A stretch of 64,000 nt of DNA from Pseudomonadota bacterium (lineage in GTDB: Bacteria; Pseudomonadota; Alphaproteobacteria; Caulobacterales; Caulobacteraceae): NCBI GenBank assembly GCA_018241995.1, contig JAFECT010000003.1, forward strand, positions 674,228 to 738,227. Direction: 5' to 3'. Shown in pieces: positions 1 through 8,401 of this stretch. Position 1 is the stretch's first letter. Each line of letters opens with the position of its first letter. The notes below the pieces were generated by a model that did no database searches, was not told where the DNA came from, and saw nothing but the letters and a program-made list of their open reading frames with translations. The position numbers and the translations under genes were made by a program.

Positions 1-442
1 AGGCCATGGCCTTATCGTCCGCGGCGCCGCGCGCGTAGTAGTAGCCGTCCTCCTCGACCATGGTGAAGGGATCGCGAGTCCAGTCCTCGCGCTTGGCCTC
101 GACCACGTCGATGTGGGCGAGTAGCAGGATCGCCTTGGCCTTGGGGTCGGAGCCGTGCAGCACCGCCACCAGCCCGCCTTCCTTGGGATGATCGGCCGTG
201 GAGAAGACGTCGATATCCTTGTCCGGATAACCCGCCGCTTTCAGGCGCGCGGCCATGCGCTCGGCGGCCAGGGTGCAGCTGCCTGCCGAGAGCGAGGTGT
301 TGGTCTCCACCAGCTCCTTGTAGAGGCCGCGGAAGGCGACCTGGTCGGGCCGCAGCGTCGGAGCCTCGACCGCGCCTGCGGACGATGCGGCGGCGCAGAT
401 CGCCGAAAGGCACGCGCTCGCGAGCGCCAGATGCAGCTTCAT
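1..442 (-). CDS. M20-family metallopeptidase, N-terminal part (cut by window edge)
   Basis: Only the first 147 residues are in the window; the gene runs off the left edge. Residues 1-24 look like a Sec signal peptide, so the enzyme is probably exported. The motif LLLAHIDVV, with His110 and Asp112, is the H-x-D metal site of M20 zinc peptidases/deacylases. GAADDKAMA at 139-147 is the second conserved block (bridging Asp). The ATG at 442 is preceded by a GGGGGAG ribosome site. Substrate cannot be told from this part; family members cleave dipeptides or acylated amino acids. It is co-directional with, and downstream of, the TonB receptor gene at 586-3705, but a strong terminator separates them. 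Confidence 0.85.
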   Translation of the reverse strand, partial: MKLHLALASACLSAICAAASSAGAVEAPTLRPDQVAFRGLYKELVETNTSLSAGSCTLAAERMAARLKAAGYPDKDIDVFSTADHPKEGGLVAVLHGSDPKAKAILLLAHIDVVEAKREDWTRDPFTMVEEDGYYYARGAADDKAMA

Positions 443-517
443 GGAAAACTCCCCCTATCGACCTCGGCGGGCAATCGACCCCAGAGCGGAGCCGCGCGCA
501 AGCCCGGATGCCCCGCC

Positions 518-551
518 AAAAGAAAGGGCGGCGAGGTTTCCCCCGCCGCCC
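518..551 (-). terminator. Intrinsic terminator after the first TonB receptor gene
   Basis: Read on the minus strand, an 8-bp perfect GC stem (arms at 544-551 and 526-533, 10-nt loop) is followed by TTTCTTTT at 525-518. This is a textbook Rho-independent terminator, 35 bp beyond the receptor stop codon. Confidence 0.85.
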
Positions 552-585
552 GGTAGTCCGCGCCCCGAAGGGCCTATGCTTTCGA

Positions 586-3500
586 TCAGAACTTCTTGGT
601 GATGTTCAGCGAGAAGCGACGGCCGAAGAGGTCATAGCCGTTCAGAGCCGCGGTGCCGGCCCGGAAACCGCCGGACAGGGACGGCGGACGCTCGTCGAAC
701 AGGTTCTGAATGCCGGCCACAACGGTCCAGGTGTCGAAGGTCCGACGGATCGAGACGTTGTGGTAGGCGGTCATTTCCGTGAAGCGCTTGACCGTAGTCG
801 GCACCGGCACCACCGCGAACGGGCTGTTGCCGACCAGGCTGGCGCAGGGCGCCACCGTGCCGACCGGTTGAGCGCCGCCGGCCGCCGTCACCTGGCAGGT
901 GGTCGAGTAGCGGGTGCTGGTGCCGTTGATGGCCACCAGGTCCTGGTCCGACCCCTTGCCGATCACCTGCACCGCCCAGAATCCGGTCCAGGGACCGTGC
1001 TCGAAGCGGACGGTGGCGTTGCCGGAGAACTGCGGGCCTTTGAAGTTATAGGTCGTGCCCGCGTAGTTGACCGCCGGGACGCTGGCGAACAGCTGGGTGC
1101 CGTTCTGCAGATCCCAGGTCGTCTGCAGGTCGATCTGCATCCGGCCGAAGTCGAAGTCGTGGCGGTAGCGCGCGGTCAGGTCGATAGCGCGCTCGACCTG
1201 GTTGGCCACGTTCACGTAGCTGTTGTTGACGTTGGTGATCTGCGGAATGTTCGTCCCGCCCGGGCCAAGCGTATTGGCCGGAGCGTTGAAGCCGGCGCGC
1301 TTGATCAACGCACAGAACGGGTTGGCCGGGAAGGCGGTCGACGTATAGCAGGTGTTGGCGATGTTGGCCGAGCCGAAGCGGGTCACTTCGTTCGACACCT
1401 GCAGGCCGGTGTAGTCGATGGCCACCGACAGGTCGATGAAGCTGGGGGTGAAGACCACGCCCAGGGTGTCGGCCTTGGAGGTTTCCGCCTTCAGGTGGCC
1501 CGCGCCGCCGCCCGTGGTGATCAGGGCGCTAGAGGAGCCGCCGGCGGTGTAGCCGACCGGCACGCCCGCCGCGGCGCAGTTGGTCTTCAGGGTCTGGTTG
1601 GTGCTCTGATCCCACTGGATGCAGGGATCGATGGCGAGCTGGCCCTGGAAGCTGGTCTGGTTGGCCAGGAACAGCTCGTACAGCGCAGGTGCGCGGAACG
1701 AGGTGCCCTTGGTCGCACGAGCGCGCAGCCAGGACGTGATCTGCCAGTCGAGGCCGACCTTGTAGGTCGAGTTCGAGCCGTAGGAATCGTAGTCGGTGTA
1801 GCGACCCGACGCCTGCAGGTTCAGGACCCGCATCAAGGGCGCGCCCTTAACCAGCGGCACGTCCAGTTCGCCGAAGACTTCCTTCACCGAGTCCGAACCC
1901 TTGGTGATCCCGGCCGAGGTCGAGCTCCAGAGGTTGTTGTTGCGGTTGTTGAAGCCCGGCGTGTCGTCGAGCGAGTTGTGGCGATAGTCGACACCCAGGG
2001 CGGCGCCGACCTTGCCGGCGGGCAGGCTGAACAGGTCACCGGTCATGGTGGCCTCGAACTCCTGCTCGTCATAGGTCGTCTTGCCGGCTTCGTTGCCGAG
2101 CAGGAAGGCCTTCTCCGCCGCGCTGAAGTTGCCGGACAGTTCCGCCTTGTTCAGCAGCGGGATGCCGCCGAAGGGCGAGGCCGCCGTGCCCAGGGTCGTG
2201 CAGGGATTGGTCGTCCCCTGCGAGATGTTGATCAGGGCCGCGTTGCAGGCCTGGGCGCCGGTGATGGCGTTGACGCGGTCGTTGTAGACGAAGTCGTAGT
2301 GGTAGGTGCCGTCCGACCGGCTGGCGCGGCCGTAGATCTCCCAATCCCACCCGCCCAGGATGCCCGTGTCGCCGAACTTGCCCTTCAGGCTGGCGTAGGC
2401 GTTGGCGTAGTTGACCTGCTGCGAGTTATCCGATTTCAGCGGGATGATGGGCAGCAGCGAGCCCAGGCCGGTTCCGAACGGGTTGTTCGGGTTGGCGGTC
2501 GAGAAGCTGGGGAAGAACTGGCGGCTGCCGAACTGATCCGAATCGCGGCGGTTCAGCAGCAGGCCGACGGTCAGTTCGGTGGTCGGGGTGATGTCGTAGC
2601 CGCCGCGGAAGTTCAGCGAATAGAGCTTGGTCGGGCTGACGATCGACGCGCGGTCGACGAACGCGTTGGTTTCGTGGGCGTAGAGGTAGGTGGTCGGGAA
2701 GCCCGCGCGCGCCTGGCGGACCAGGCCGAACGGCGTCGGCGTGCCGCCGAAGTTGCCCCCGGCGTTGTTGGCGCCGCCGGAGTTCCCCTGAGCGACCGTG
2801 GGGATGGTCATGCCCGCATCCGGGTAGATCACGTCGCCGAAGGTCCCGGTGCGGATGACGTTCGAGAAGCCGGCGCCGCCGTTGAAGCACATGTGCTCCG
2901 CGCCGGGCTGACCGTTCGGCTGGGGCGGCAGGTCGAGGCGGGCCATGGTGGTGGGATTGAAGACGTAGTCGGCCGAGCAGGCCACGTCGGCGCGCTGGCC
3001 GCGGCGCAGCACCATCTGGTCGCTGTAGTCGGCCGAGACGTTGAAGAAGCCGCGGTCGTAGACCTTACCCCAGGCGGCATTGACGTCATACTGGTCGCCC
3101 CCGCCATGCTGGGTGACGCGGCCGGAGGCGTTGATGATGCCGCCGTCGATGTTCTTCTTGGTGATGAGGTTCACCACGCCGGCCACGGCGTCCGAGCCGT
3201 AGATCGAAGAGGCGCCGTCCTTCAGGATCTCCACGCGGTCGATGATCGAGGCGGGGACGACGTTGAGGTCGAACGGACCGACGGTGCCGCCGACGCCGGC
3301 GGGGCCCATGCGGTGGCCGTCGACCAGGATCAGGGTGCGGTTGGCGCCGAGGCCGCGCAGCGAGATCGTGCTCACGCCCGGGCCGCCGGTGATGACGAAG
3401 CCGGTCAGCTGGTTGTTGATCTGGAAGGCGCCGGCGACGAGCGAGGAGCTCTGCAGGATTTCCGAGGTGGTGGCGAGGCCTTCAAGCGTCGCCGTATCCG

Positions 3501-3705
3501 AGGTGATCACCTGGATCGGGGCCGCCGAATTGAATTCGTTGCGGTGGATGCGCGAGCCGGTGACGACGACTTCCGTCACTTCGTTCGACGAAGCGGCCGG
3601 GGCAGGCGCGGGCTGCTGGTCCTGCGCGGCTGCGAGAGTCGGCGCCAGCACAGTGAATCCCGCGATCATCGTGGTCGCGAGCAACGTCTTACGATCAAGT
3701 CTCAT
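586..3705 (-). CDS. TonB-dependent outer-membrane receptor, cysteine-rich
   Basis: 1039 residues. Signal peptide about 1-28, then a Pro/Ala linker and the start EVVVTGSRI typical of alphaproteobacterial receptors. The plug domain carries SLRGLGANRTLILVDGHRM and SIYGSDAVAGVVNLITKK, and the barrel ends in a C-terminal Phe. ATG 3705 was chosen over an in-frame start 80 codons upstream because GGGGGA lies just before it and the signal peptide begins there. Ten cysteines occur as close pairs in predicted surface loops. No FecR/sigma factor gene and no N-terminal signalling domain are present. The substrate is unknown; family members import siderophores, cobalamin, glycans or plant compounds. It is divergent from a second receptor of similar design. 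Confidence 0.93.
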   Translation of the reverse strand: MRLDRKTLLATTMIAGFTVLAPTLAAAQDQQPAPAPAASSNEVTEVVVTGSRIHRNEFNSAAPIQVITSDTATLEGLATTSEILQSSSLVAGAFQINNQLTGFVITGGPGVSTISLRGLGANRTLILVDGHRMGPAGVGGTVGPFDLNVVPASIIDRVEILKDGASSIYGSDAVAGVVNLITKKNIDGGIINASGRVTQHGGGDQYDVNAAWGKVYDRGFFNVSADYSDQMVLRRGQRADVACSADYVFNPTTMARLDLPPQPNGQPGAEHMCFNGGAGFSNVIRTGTFGDVIYPDAGMTIPTVAQGNSGGANNAGGNFGGTPTPFGLVRQARAGFPTTYLYAHETNAFVDRASIVSPTKLYSLNFRGGYDITPTTELTVGLLLNRRDSDQFGSRQFFPSFSTANPNNPFGTGLGSLLPIIPLKSDNSQQVNYANAYASLKGKFGDTGILGGWDWEIYGRASRSDGTYHYDFVYNDRVNAITGAQACNAALINISQGTTNPCTTLGTAASPFGGIPLLNKAELSGNFSAAEKAFLLGNEAGKTTYDEQEFEATMTGDLFSLPAGKVGAALGVDYRHNSLDDTPGFNNRNNNLWSSTSAGITKGSDSVKEVFGELDVPLVKGAPLMRVLNLQASGRYTDYDSYGSNSTYKVGLDWQITSWLRARATKGTSFRAPALYELFLANQTSFQGQLAIDPCIQWDQSTNQTLKTNCAAAGVPVGYTAGGSSSALITTGGGAGHLKAETSKADTLGVVFTPSFIDLSVAIDYTGLQVSNEVTRFGSANIANTCYTSTAFPANPFCALIKRAGFNAPANTLGPGGTNIPQITNVNNSYVNVANQVERAIDLTARYRHDFDFGRMQIDLQTTWDLQNGTQLFASVPAVNYAGTTYNFKGPQFSGNATVRFEHGPWTGFWAVQVIGKGSDQDLVAINGTSTRYSTTCQVTAAGGAQPVGTVAPCASLVGNSPFAVVPVPTTVKRFTEMTAYHNVSIRRTFDTWTVVAGIQNLFDERPPSLSGGFRAGTAALNGYDLFGRRFSLNITKKF

Positions 3706-3859
3706 AATATCCCCCAAACGACGAACGTGTCGTCGAGCGTTACGGCGACGCGCCGATGGTTTCATATCCCCGTCATCTGGAGGCGGTTCAATGAGAACTG
3801 GGAAAGATTGGGACGTATTTGAATAGTCCGTGCGAAAAATGGCACGACTAAAGCTATTT

Positions 3860-3876
3860 GATGTTGGATCAACATC
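3860..3876. promoter_or_regulatory. Perfect inverted repeat, candidate operator
   Basis: GATGTTG-GAT-CAACATC: two 7-bp arms with a 3-bp centre, 155 bp upstream of the minus-strand receptor start. Size and symmetry fit a dimeric repressor or activator site. The regulator is not identified. Confidence 0.45.
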
Positions 3877-3957
3877 GTTGTTCTTAAAGTATACGGATGG
3901 TGACGGTTTTTGTCGCGGCGTTGCAGATTGAGTGGCTGTCGACATAGGGCGTCAAAG

Positions 3958-3976
3958 TTTGTCGCCAAATGACAAA
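3958..3976. promoter_or_regulatory. Inverted repeat TTTGTC-N7-GACAAA, candidate operator
   Basis: Perfect 6-bp arms with a 7-bp spacer in the middle of the divergent intergenic region, next to the direct repeat TTATAAGTGA. Spacing is right for a dimeric DNA-binding protein. Function is inferred only. Confidence 0.4.
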
Positions 3977-3984
3977 TAACCTTG

Positions 3985-4059
3985 TTATAAGTGATTACAA
4001 ATATATGATGTGACTACACCGTTACATCTGAGTGGAATTTGCATCGGTATTATAAGTGA
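3985..4059 (+). repeat. Direct repeat TTATAAGTGA, two copies
   Basis: Identical 10-mers at 3985-3994 and 4050-4059, 65 bp apart start to start, about six helical turns. In such a GC-rich genome an exact AT-rich 10-mer pair in one promoter region suggests paired binding sites or promoter elements facing the plus-strand receptor gene. Confidence 0.4.
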
Positions 4060-4210
4060 ACATTGACCGATTTCCTGAGCGGACATAGCAAACTGCACTG
4101 TACGGGCCGTGTCGGCGCTCCGCCTATGCCTGAAAGGGCTAGGGAAAGAGAGCTTCGCCGCTCCGTGAATCAAGGGGCCGCACTGATCGTCGGTGGCCCG
4201 CTCAGGAGGA

Positions 4211-7195
4211 ATGAAGTTGAACAGACACACGGTTCGCGAGCGCCTGTTGGCCTCGACGATGATCGGTGGGGCGGCGCTCATGGCGCTTTCCGCCGCACCG
4301 GCCTTCGCGGCTGACGACCAGCCCGCTCAGGTCAAGGAAGTGGTGATCACCGGTTCGCGCATCCCGCAGCCGGGCCTCACCTCGACCAGCCCGCTTTCGG
4401 TCATCAACGACCAGGAAGTGAAGCTGCAGGGCACGACCAACGCCGAAAGCCTGGTCAACAGCCTGCCCTCGGTGTTCGCCTCTCAGGGCAACGACGTGTC
4501 GAACGGCTCGACCGGCACCGCCACGGTCAACCTGCGCGGCCTGGGCGCCAAGCGCACCCTGGTGCTGGTGGACGGCAAGCGCCTGATGCCGGGCGACCCG
4601 CAAGGCTCGGGCTCGGCCGGCAACGCCGCCGACCTGAACCAGATCCCCGCCACCCTGATCGACCGCGTCGAAGTGGTCACCGGCGGCGCGTCGGCCGTGT
4701 ATGGCTCCGACGCCATCGCCGGCGTGGTCAACTTCATCATGAAGAAGGACTTCGAGGGCCTGCGGATCGACAGCCAGTACTCGTTCTACCAGCACAACAA
4801 CGACGACACCTTCTCGCAGGGCATCAACAAGACCCGCGGCTTCAATGCGCCTTCGGGCAATGTGACCGACGGCGGGGTGTGGGACTTCACTGCGGTGCTG
4901 GGCGCCTCTTCGCCGGACGGCAAGGGTAACGTCACGGCCTATGCCGGCTATCGCAACACCCAGGCGGTGACCGAGAACAAGCGCGACTATTCGAACTGCT
5001 CGGTTTCGACGGTCGGCAACGCTGCGCACGTCTGCGCCGGTTCCTCGACCTCGTTCCCCGGCCGGTTCGTCTCGATCGTGCTGCCGAGCCAGCCCAGCTA
5101 TACCGTCGACAACGCGGGCAACCTGTCGCCGTTCGGCGCCGCGAACCAGTTCAACTTCGCGCCGTACAACTACTTCCAGCGCCCTGACGAGCGCTACACC
5201 GCCGGCGCCTTCGCCCACTATCAGGTGAAGCCGTGGATGGATGTCTATTCGTCGATGATGTTCATGGATGACCACACGGTGGCCCAGATCGCGCCGTCCG
5301 GCGCCTTCTTCGGCACGCCCTTCAAGGTCAACTGCGACAACCCCTTCCTGTCGGCCGCGGAAGTGACGGCGTTCTGTACCTCGCAGGGCCTGACCACCGC
5401 CCAGCAGACCACCCTGTTCATCGGTCGCCGTAACGTCGAAGGCGGCCCGCGTCAGGACGACCTGCGCCACACCTCCTACCGTCTGACCCTGGGCGCCAAG
5501 GGTGACTTCGCCGACGCCTGGACCTACGACATCTACGGCCAGTACGGCACGACCGTGTACGCCGAGAACTATCTGCACGACCTGTCGATCACCAAGCTCG
5601 GCCGCTCGCTGCAGGTGGTGAACGTGGCCGGCACGCCGACCTGTAAGTCGTTCGTGGACGGCACCGACCCGAACTGCGTGCCCTACAACGTCTTCCACGC
5701 CAACGGCGCGACGCCGGCGGCCAACGCCTACCTCGACACCCCGGGCTTCAAGGAAGGCTCGACCACCGAGCAGATCGTCTCGGCTTCGGTGTCCGGCGAC
5801 CTGGGCAAGTACGGCCTGAAGTCGCCGTGGGCCAAGGACGGCGTCGGCATCGCTCTGGGCGCCGAGTACCGCCGCGAGGCGCTCGACTACCGCACCGACC
5901 AGGAGTTCAGCTCGGGCGACCTGGCCGGCCAGGGCGGCCCGACCCCGTCGGTGCATGGCTCCTTCGACGTGAAGGAAGTCTTCGGCGAAATCCGCGTGCC
6001 GGTCATCCAGGACGCGCCGTTCGCCAAGGACCTGTCGCTGGAAGGCGGCTACCGGACCTCGGACTACTCGTCCTCGGGCCACGTCAACTCCTACAAGCTG
6101 TCGGGCGAGTGGGCTCCGACCGATGACGTGCGCTTCCGCGGCAGCTTCCAGCGCGCGGTCCGCGCCCCCAACATCTCCGAGCTGTTCGCCCCGAACGCGC
6201 TCGGCCTGTTCGGCGGCCAGGATCCCTGCGCCGGCGCCGCGCCGACCGCCTCGCTCGCGGCCTGTCAGAACATGGGCGTCACGGCCGGCCAGTACGGCAC
6301 GATCATCCAGTGTATCTCGGCCCAGTGCGGCGGCCTGTTCGGCGGCAACCCGAACCTGAAGCCGGAAGAATCCGACACCCGTTCGTACGGTGTCGTGTTC
6401 ACCCCGACCTTCTTCAAGGGCTTCAGCTTCACCGTCGACTACTTCGACATCACCGTCGACAAGGTCATCGGCGCCCTGAACCCGGGTACGGCGCTCGCGC
6501 TCTGCGCCGGCGGCAACACCACCTTCTGCGGCTTCGTGCATCGCCAGGCCACGACGGGCATCATCTTCGGCACGGGCCCGACGGCGGGCTTCGTGACGGC
6601 GACCAACGTCAACGCCGGCAAGCTGCAGACCCGCGGCTGGGACATGGAAGGCAACTACCGCACTCAGCTGGCCGATTGGGGCATGGGCGACCATGGCTCG
6701 ATCGCGTTCAACTTCGTCGGCACCAAGACCGACAAGTTCGACGTTCAGCCCCTGCCGGGCGCGGCGATCAAGGCGTGCGCGGGCAAGTACGGCCCGGGCT
6801 GCGGCGGCTCGCCCCTGTTCGGCGCGCCGACCCCGGAATGGCGCCACAAGATCCGCGCCACCTGGAATACGCCCTGGCACATGTCGCTGTCGGCCGACTG
6901 GCGCTACATCGGCTCGGTCGAGGCGGTCACCACCACGGGCGCGCCGCTGGGCGTCAACAACGTCGACCGGTCCATCCCGTCCTACAGCTACTTCGACCTG
7001 TCGGGCACCTGGACCTTCCGCGACGGCATGCAGCTGCGCGCCGGCGTCAACAACCTGTTCGACAAGGCGCCGCCGATCGTGGACGGCTCCAACATCGGCC
7101 TGTCCTCGCCGCCGTTCGGCAACGGGAACACCTTCCCGCAGACCTACGACGCCCTGGGCCGGACCTTCTTCATCGGCATCACCGCCGACTTCTGA
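4211..7195 (+). CDS. TonB-dependent outer-membrane receptor, cysteine-rich
   Basis: 994 residues: signal peptide ending near AAPAFAA, TonB-box-like KEVVITGSRI, plug motifs NLRGLGAKRTLVLVDGKRL and AVYGSDAIAGVVNFIMKK, and a barrel ending with C-terminal Phe. Fourteen cysteines are arranged as close pairs in predicted extracellular loops. AGGAGG at 4204-4209 almost abuts ATG 4211. The in-frame TTG at 4217 has ideal spacing, so the true start may be two codons later; an upstream in-frame GTG at 4193 precedes the ribosome site and is unlikely. Divergent from the similar receptor at 586-3705; followed by its own terminator. Substrate unknown. Confidence 0.93.
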   Translation: MKLNRHTVRERLLASTMIGGAALMALSAAPAFAADDQPAQVKEVVITGSRIPQPGLTSTSPLSVINDQEVKLQGTTNAESLVNSLPSVFASQGNDVSNGSTGTATVNLRGLGAKRTLVLVDGKRLMPGDPQGSGSAGNAADLNQIPATLIDRVEVVTGGASAVYGSDAIAGVVNFIMKKDFEGLRIDSQYSFYQHNNDDTFSQGINKTRGFNAPSGNVTDGGVWDFTAVLGASSPDGKGNVTAYAGYRNTQAVTENKRDYSNCSVSTVGNAAHVCAGSSTSFPGRFVSIVLPSQPSYTVDNAGNLSPFGAANQFNFAPYNYFQRPDERYTAGAFAHYQVKPWMDVYSSMMFMDDHTVAQIAPSGAFFGTPFKVNCDNPFLSAAEVTAFCTSQGLTTAQQTTLFIGRRNVEGGPRQDDLRHTSYRLTLGAKGDFADAWTYDIYGQYGTTVYAENYLHDLSITKLGRSLQVVNVAGTPTCKSFVDGTDPNCVPYNVFHANGATPAANAYLDTPGFKEGSTTEQIVSASVSGDLGKYGLKSPWAKDGVGIALGAEYRREALDYRTDQEFSSGDLAGQGGPTPSVHGSFDVKEVFGEIRVPVIQDAPFAKDLSLEGGYRTSDYSSSGHVNSYKLSGEWAPTDDVRFRGSFQRAVRAPNISELFAPNALGLFGGQDPCAGAAPTASLAACQNMGVTAGQYGTIIQCISAQCGGLFGGNPNLKPEESDTRSYGVVFTPTFFKGFSFTVDYFDITVDKVIGALNPGTALALCAGGNTTFCGFVHRQATTGIIFGTGPTAGFVTATNVNAGKLQTRGWDMEGNYRTQLADWGMGDHGSIAFNFVGTKTDKFDVQPLPGAAIKACAGKYGPGCGGSPLFGAPTPEWRHKIRATWNTPWHMSLSADWRYIGSVEAVTTTGAPLGVNNVDRSIPSYSYFDLSGTWTFRDGMQLRAGVNNLFDKAPPIVDGSNIGLSSPPFGNGNTFPQTYDALGRTFFIGITADF

Positions 7196-7223
7196 TCGAA
7201 AGTCGGATCAAACTCCGCCTACA

Positions 7224-7256
7224 GCGGCGGCCCGAAAGGGCCGCCGCTTCTTTTTT
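7224..7256 (+). terminator. Intrinsic terminator after the second TonB receptor gene
   Basis: A 10-bp perfect stem (7224-7233 and 7238-7247) closes a GAAA tetraloop and is followed by TTCTTTTTT. A strong Rho-independent terminator 28 bp after the stop. Confidence 0.93.
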
Positions 7257-7400
7257 GGGTGGCGCGGCGCAGGCGTCCTGTCGCGCTGTCGCTTGTCGAG
7301 TGTGCTCAGGCCTCCGGCGTGGCCGGCCTTATGCTCCTCCCACAACGCAAAAACGCCCGCCGACAAGGGCGGGCGTCGATGGCGACAGGAGGGGTCAGTC

Positions 7401-7781
7401 TCAGATCAGGACGGGGTTGGCCTGGGCGATGATGCGCTCGACGCGGTCGCGCAATTGCCGGCCGCGCTCGCTCAGATGCACGAACTTGAGCCGCCGGTCC
7501 TCGGTGGAGGTGCGGAACTCGAACAGGGCCTCGTCGGAGGGCAGGGCGCTTTCGTCGCCCTCGCCGGAGAGGATGTTCACCACGCGCGCGGTCGTGGCCA
7601 CCTGCATATCGGCCACGTAGGCGAGCTCGGAGACGTTCAGCCCCTCGTTCTCGCACACATAGAGGAACAGGATCATGCCGTGGAACGCACGCGGCGTGTT
7701 CAGCGCGCGAAAGGTCTCGAGCGCTTCAAGGACACTGTTACGGCCGCGCTTGCGCGCGCCGGGGGCCTCATTCGTAGACAT
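7401..7781 (-). CDS. MarR-like winged-helix transcriptional regulator
   Basis: 126 residues. The central part, FLYVCENEGLNVSELAYVAD followed by MQVATTARVVNIL, reads as a helix-turn-helix; a variable wing with DRRLKFVHLSERGRQL follows, as in the MarR superfamily. It resembles a second protein in this window (40091-40513): both share FLY-(V/I)-CEN-(E/D)-GL-(N/S)-VSEL. The start overlaps the end of the upstream 80-residue gene by 14 bp, so the two are probably translated together. Targets and ligand are unknown. MarR proteins usually repress a neighbouring gene or their own operon and respond to phenolic or oxidant ligands. Confidence 0.75.
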   Translation of the reverse strand: MSTNEAPGARKRGRNSVLEALETFRALNTPRAFHGMILFLYVCENEGLNVSELAYVADMQVATTARVVNILSGEGDESALPSDEALFEFRTSTEDRRLKFVHLSERGRQLRDRVERIIAQANPVLI

Positions 7782-8010
7782 TCAGCTTTCCGGAGCGGGC
7801 GTGCATGGCGCGGACCGGCCGGGAGCGCTCAATCCTGGGCGCGCGGCGATCCCGCACAGACAGCGAGGCCTCCGGATATTCGGAGCGCAGCGACGACAGA
7901 TAAGTCTGCAAGCGCTTCTGGTGCTCAGCGGCCTCCAGGAAATCCGTCGCTTCCACGTCCACGCTGATGGTGACGCGTAGCCGGATCGTCGGCATCGAGC
8001 TGGTTTCCAC
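7768..8010 (-). CDS. Conserved-looking 80-residue protein of unknown function
   Basis: I do not recognise this protein. The GTG at 8010 is preceded at good spacing by AGGAGGGG, which favours it over ATG 7995. The first half, RLRVTISVDVEATDF followed by LEAAEHQKRLQTYLSSL, looks like beta-strands then a helix. The second half is strongly basic (VRDRRAPRIERSRPVRAMHAR). No signal peptide or membrane segment. It overlaps the MarR-like gene by 14 bp, so it may act with that regulator, for example as a partner or modulator; this is inference from gene order only. Confidence 0.6.
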   Translation of the reverse strand: METSSMPTIRLRVTISVDVEATDFLEAAEHQKRLQTYLSSLRSEYPEASLSVRDRRAPRIERSRPVRAMHARSGKLNVYE

Positions 8011-8401
8011 AGACCCCTCCTGAAAAGCAGGCAAATAAAACACCGTTTTGCATGGAGAAGTATTCGCAACTCGGAGAATACCCGCCACGGCCGCACCGAC
8101 GTCCAAGTGTTAATGCCCGGACTCAGGCGGCAAGGTGATATTACGTGTGGTATCAACTACGCATCAAATTGCTTTTCCGTAATACTTCACCGTGTGTGAC
8201 CGGCGCGAATTGTACTGGGGGGTTCGTTGCTATCCAGCAACGTTATGAGTCGCCCAAACTTCGTCTTGACCGCGCGGAAACCCAGCGGGGAAAAGCAAGC
8301 TGGACGGATCGCCACGGTTCGCGCCGATTTGTGGCGAAACCATGCCCGCCGTTCGGCGATCACCGGTTTGTGAGCCGTTCCGCGACGAGCGGTCGGACTG
8401 C
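8011..8401. promoter_or_regulatory. Gene-free stretch with palindromes upstream of the unknown/MarR-like pair
   Basis: About 390 bp with no convincing coding frame. The half nearest the unknown gene is AT-richer. It holds GTATTC-N10-GAATAC at 8060-8081, an 8-mer inverted pair GAAGTATT (8057-8064) / AATACTTC (8181-8188), a 7-mer inverted pair TATTACG (8139-8145) / CGTAATA (8178-8184), and a hairpin CGTTGCT-ATCC-AGCAACG at 8225-8242. It probably contains the promoter and operator of the minus-strand pair. The GC-rich part beyond 8260 shows nothing clear. Confidence 0.45.

Larger units (their letters stand above)
3706..4210. promoter_or_regulatory. AT-rich divergent promoter region between two TonB receptor genes
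   Basis: About 505 bp without a credible gene. The central part (roughly 3790-4070) is visibly richer in A/T than the flanking genes. It must hold the promoters of both receptor genes. It contains a 17-bp inverted repeat (3860-3876), a 19-bp inverted repeat (3958-3976) and a 10-bp direct repeat (3985-3994 and 4050-4059). I could not place -35/-10 elements with confidence. Confidence 0.6.

Noticed and set aside
385..3822. 1145-codon plus-strand frame opposite the first receptor gene
   Set aside because: Antisense of a certain receptor gene; long shadow frames are expected at this GC content, and composition is Arg/Val/Gly-rich without any motif.
3985..4281. 98-codon minus-strand frame in the divergent promoter region
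   Set aside because: Covers the operator-like repeats and the receptor signal peptide; no ribosome site.
4063..4314. 83-codon plus-strand frame before the second receptor gene
   Set aside because: Overlaps the receptor start in another frame and lacks a Shine-Dalgarno.
4202..6880. 892-codon minus-strand frame opposite the second receptor gene
   Set aside because: Same reasoning: antisense shadow of a gene with signal peptide, plug and barrel.
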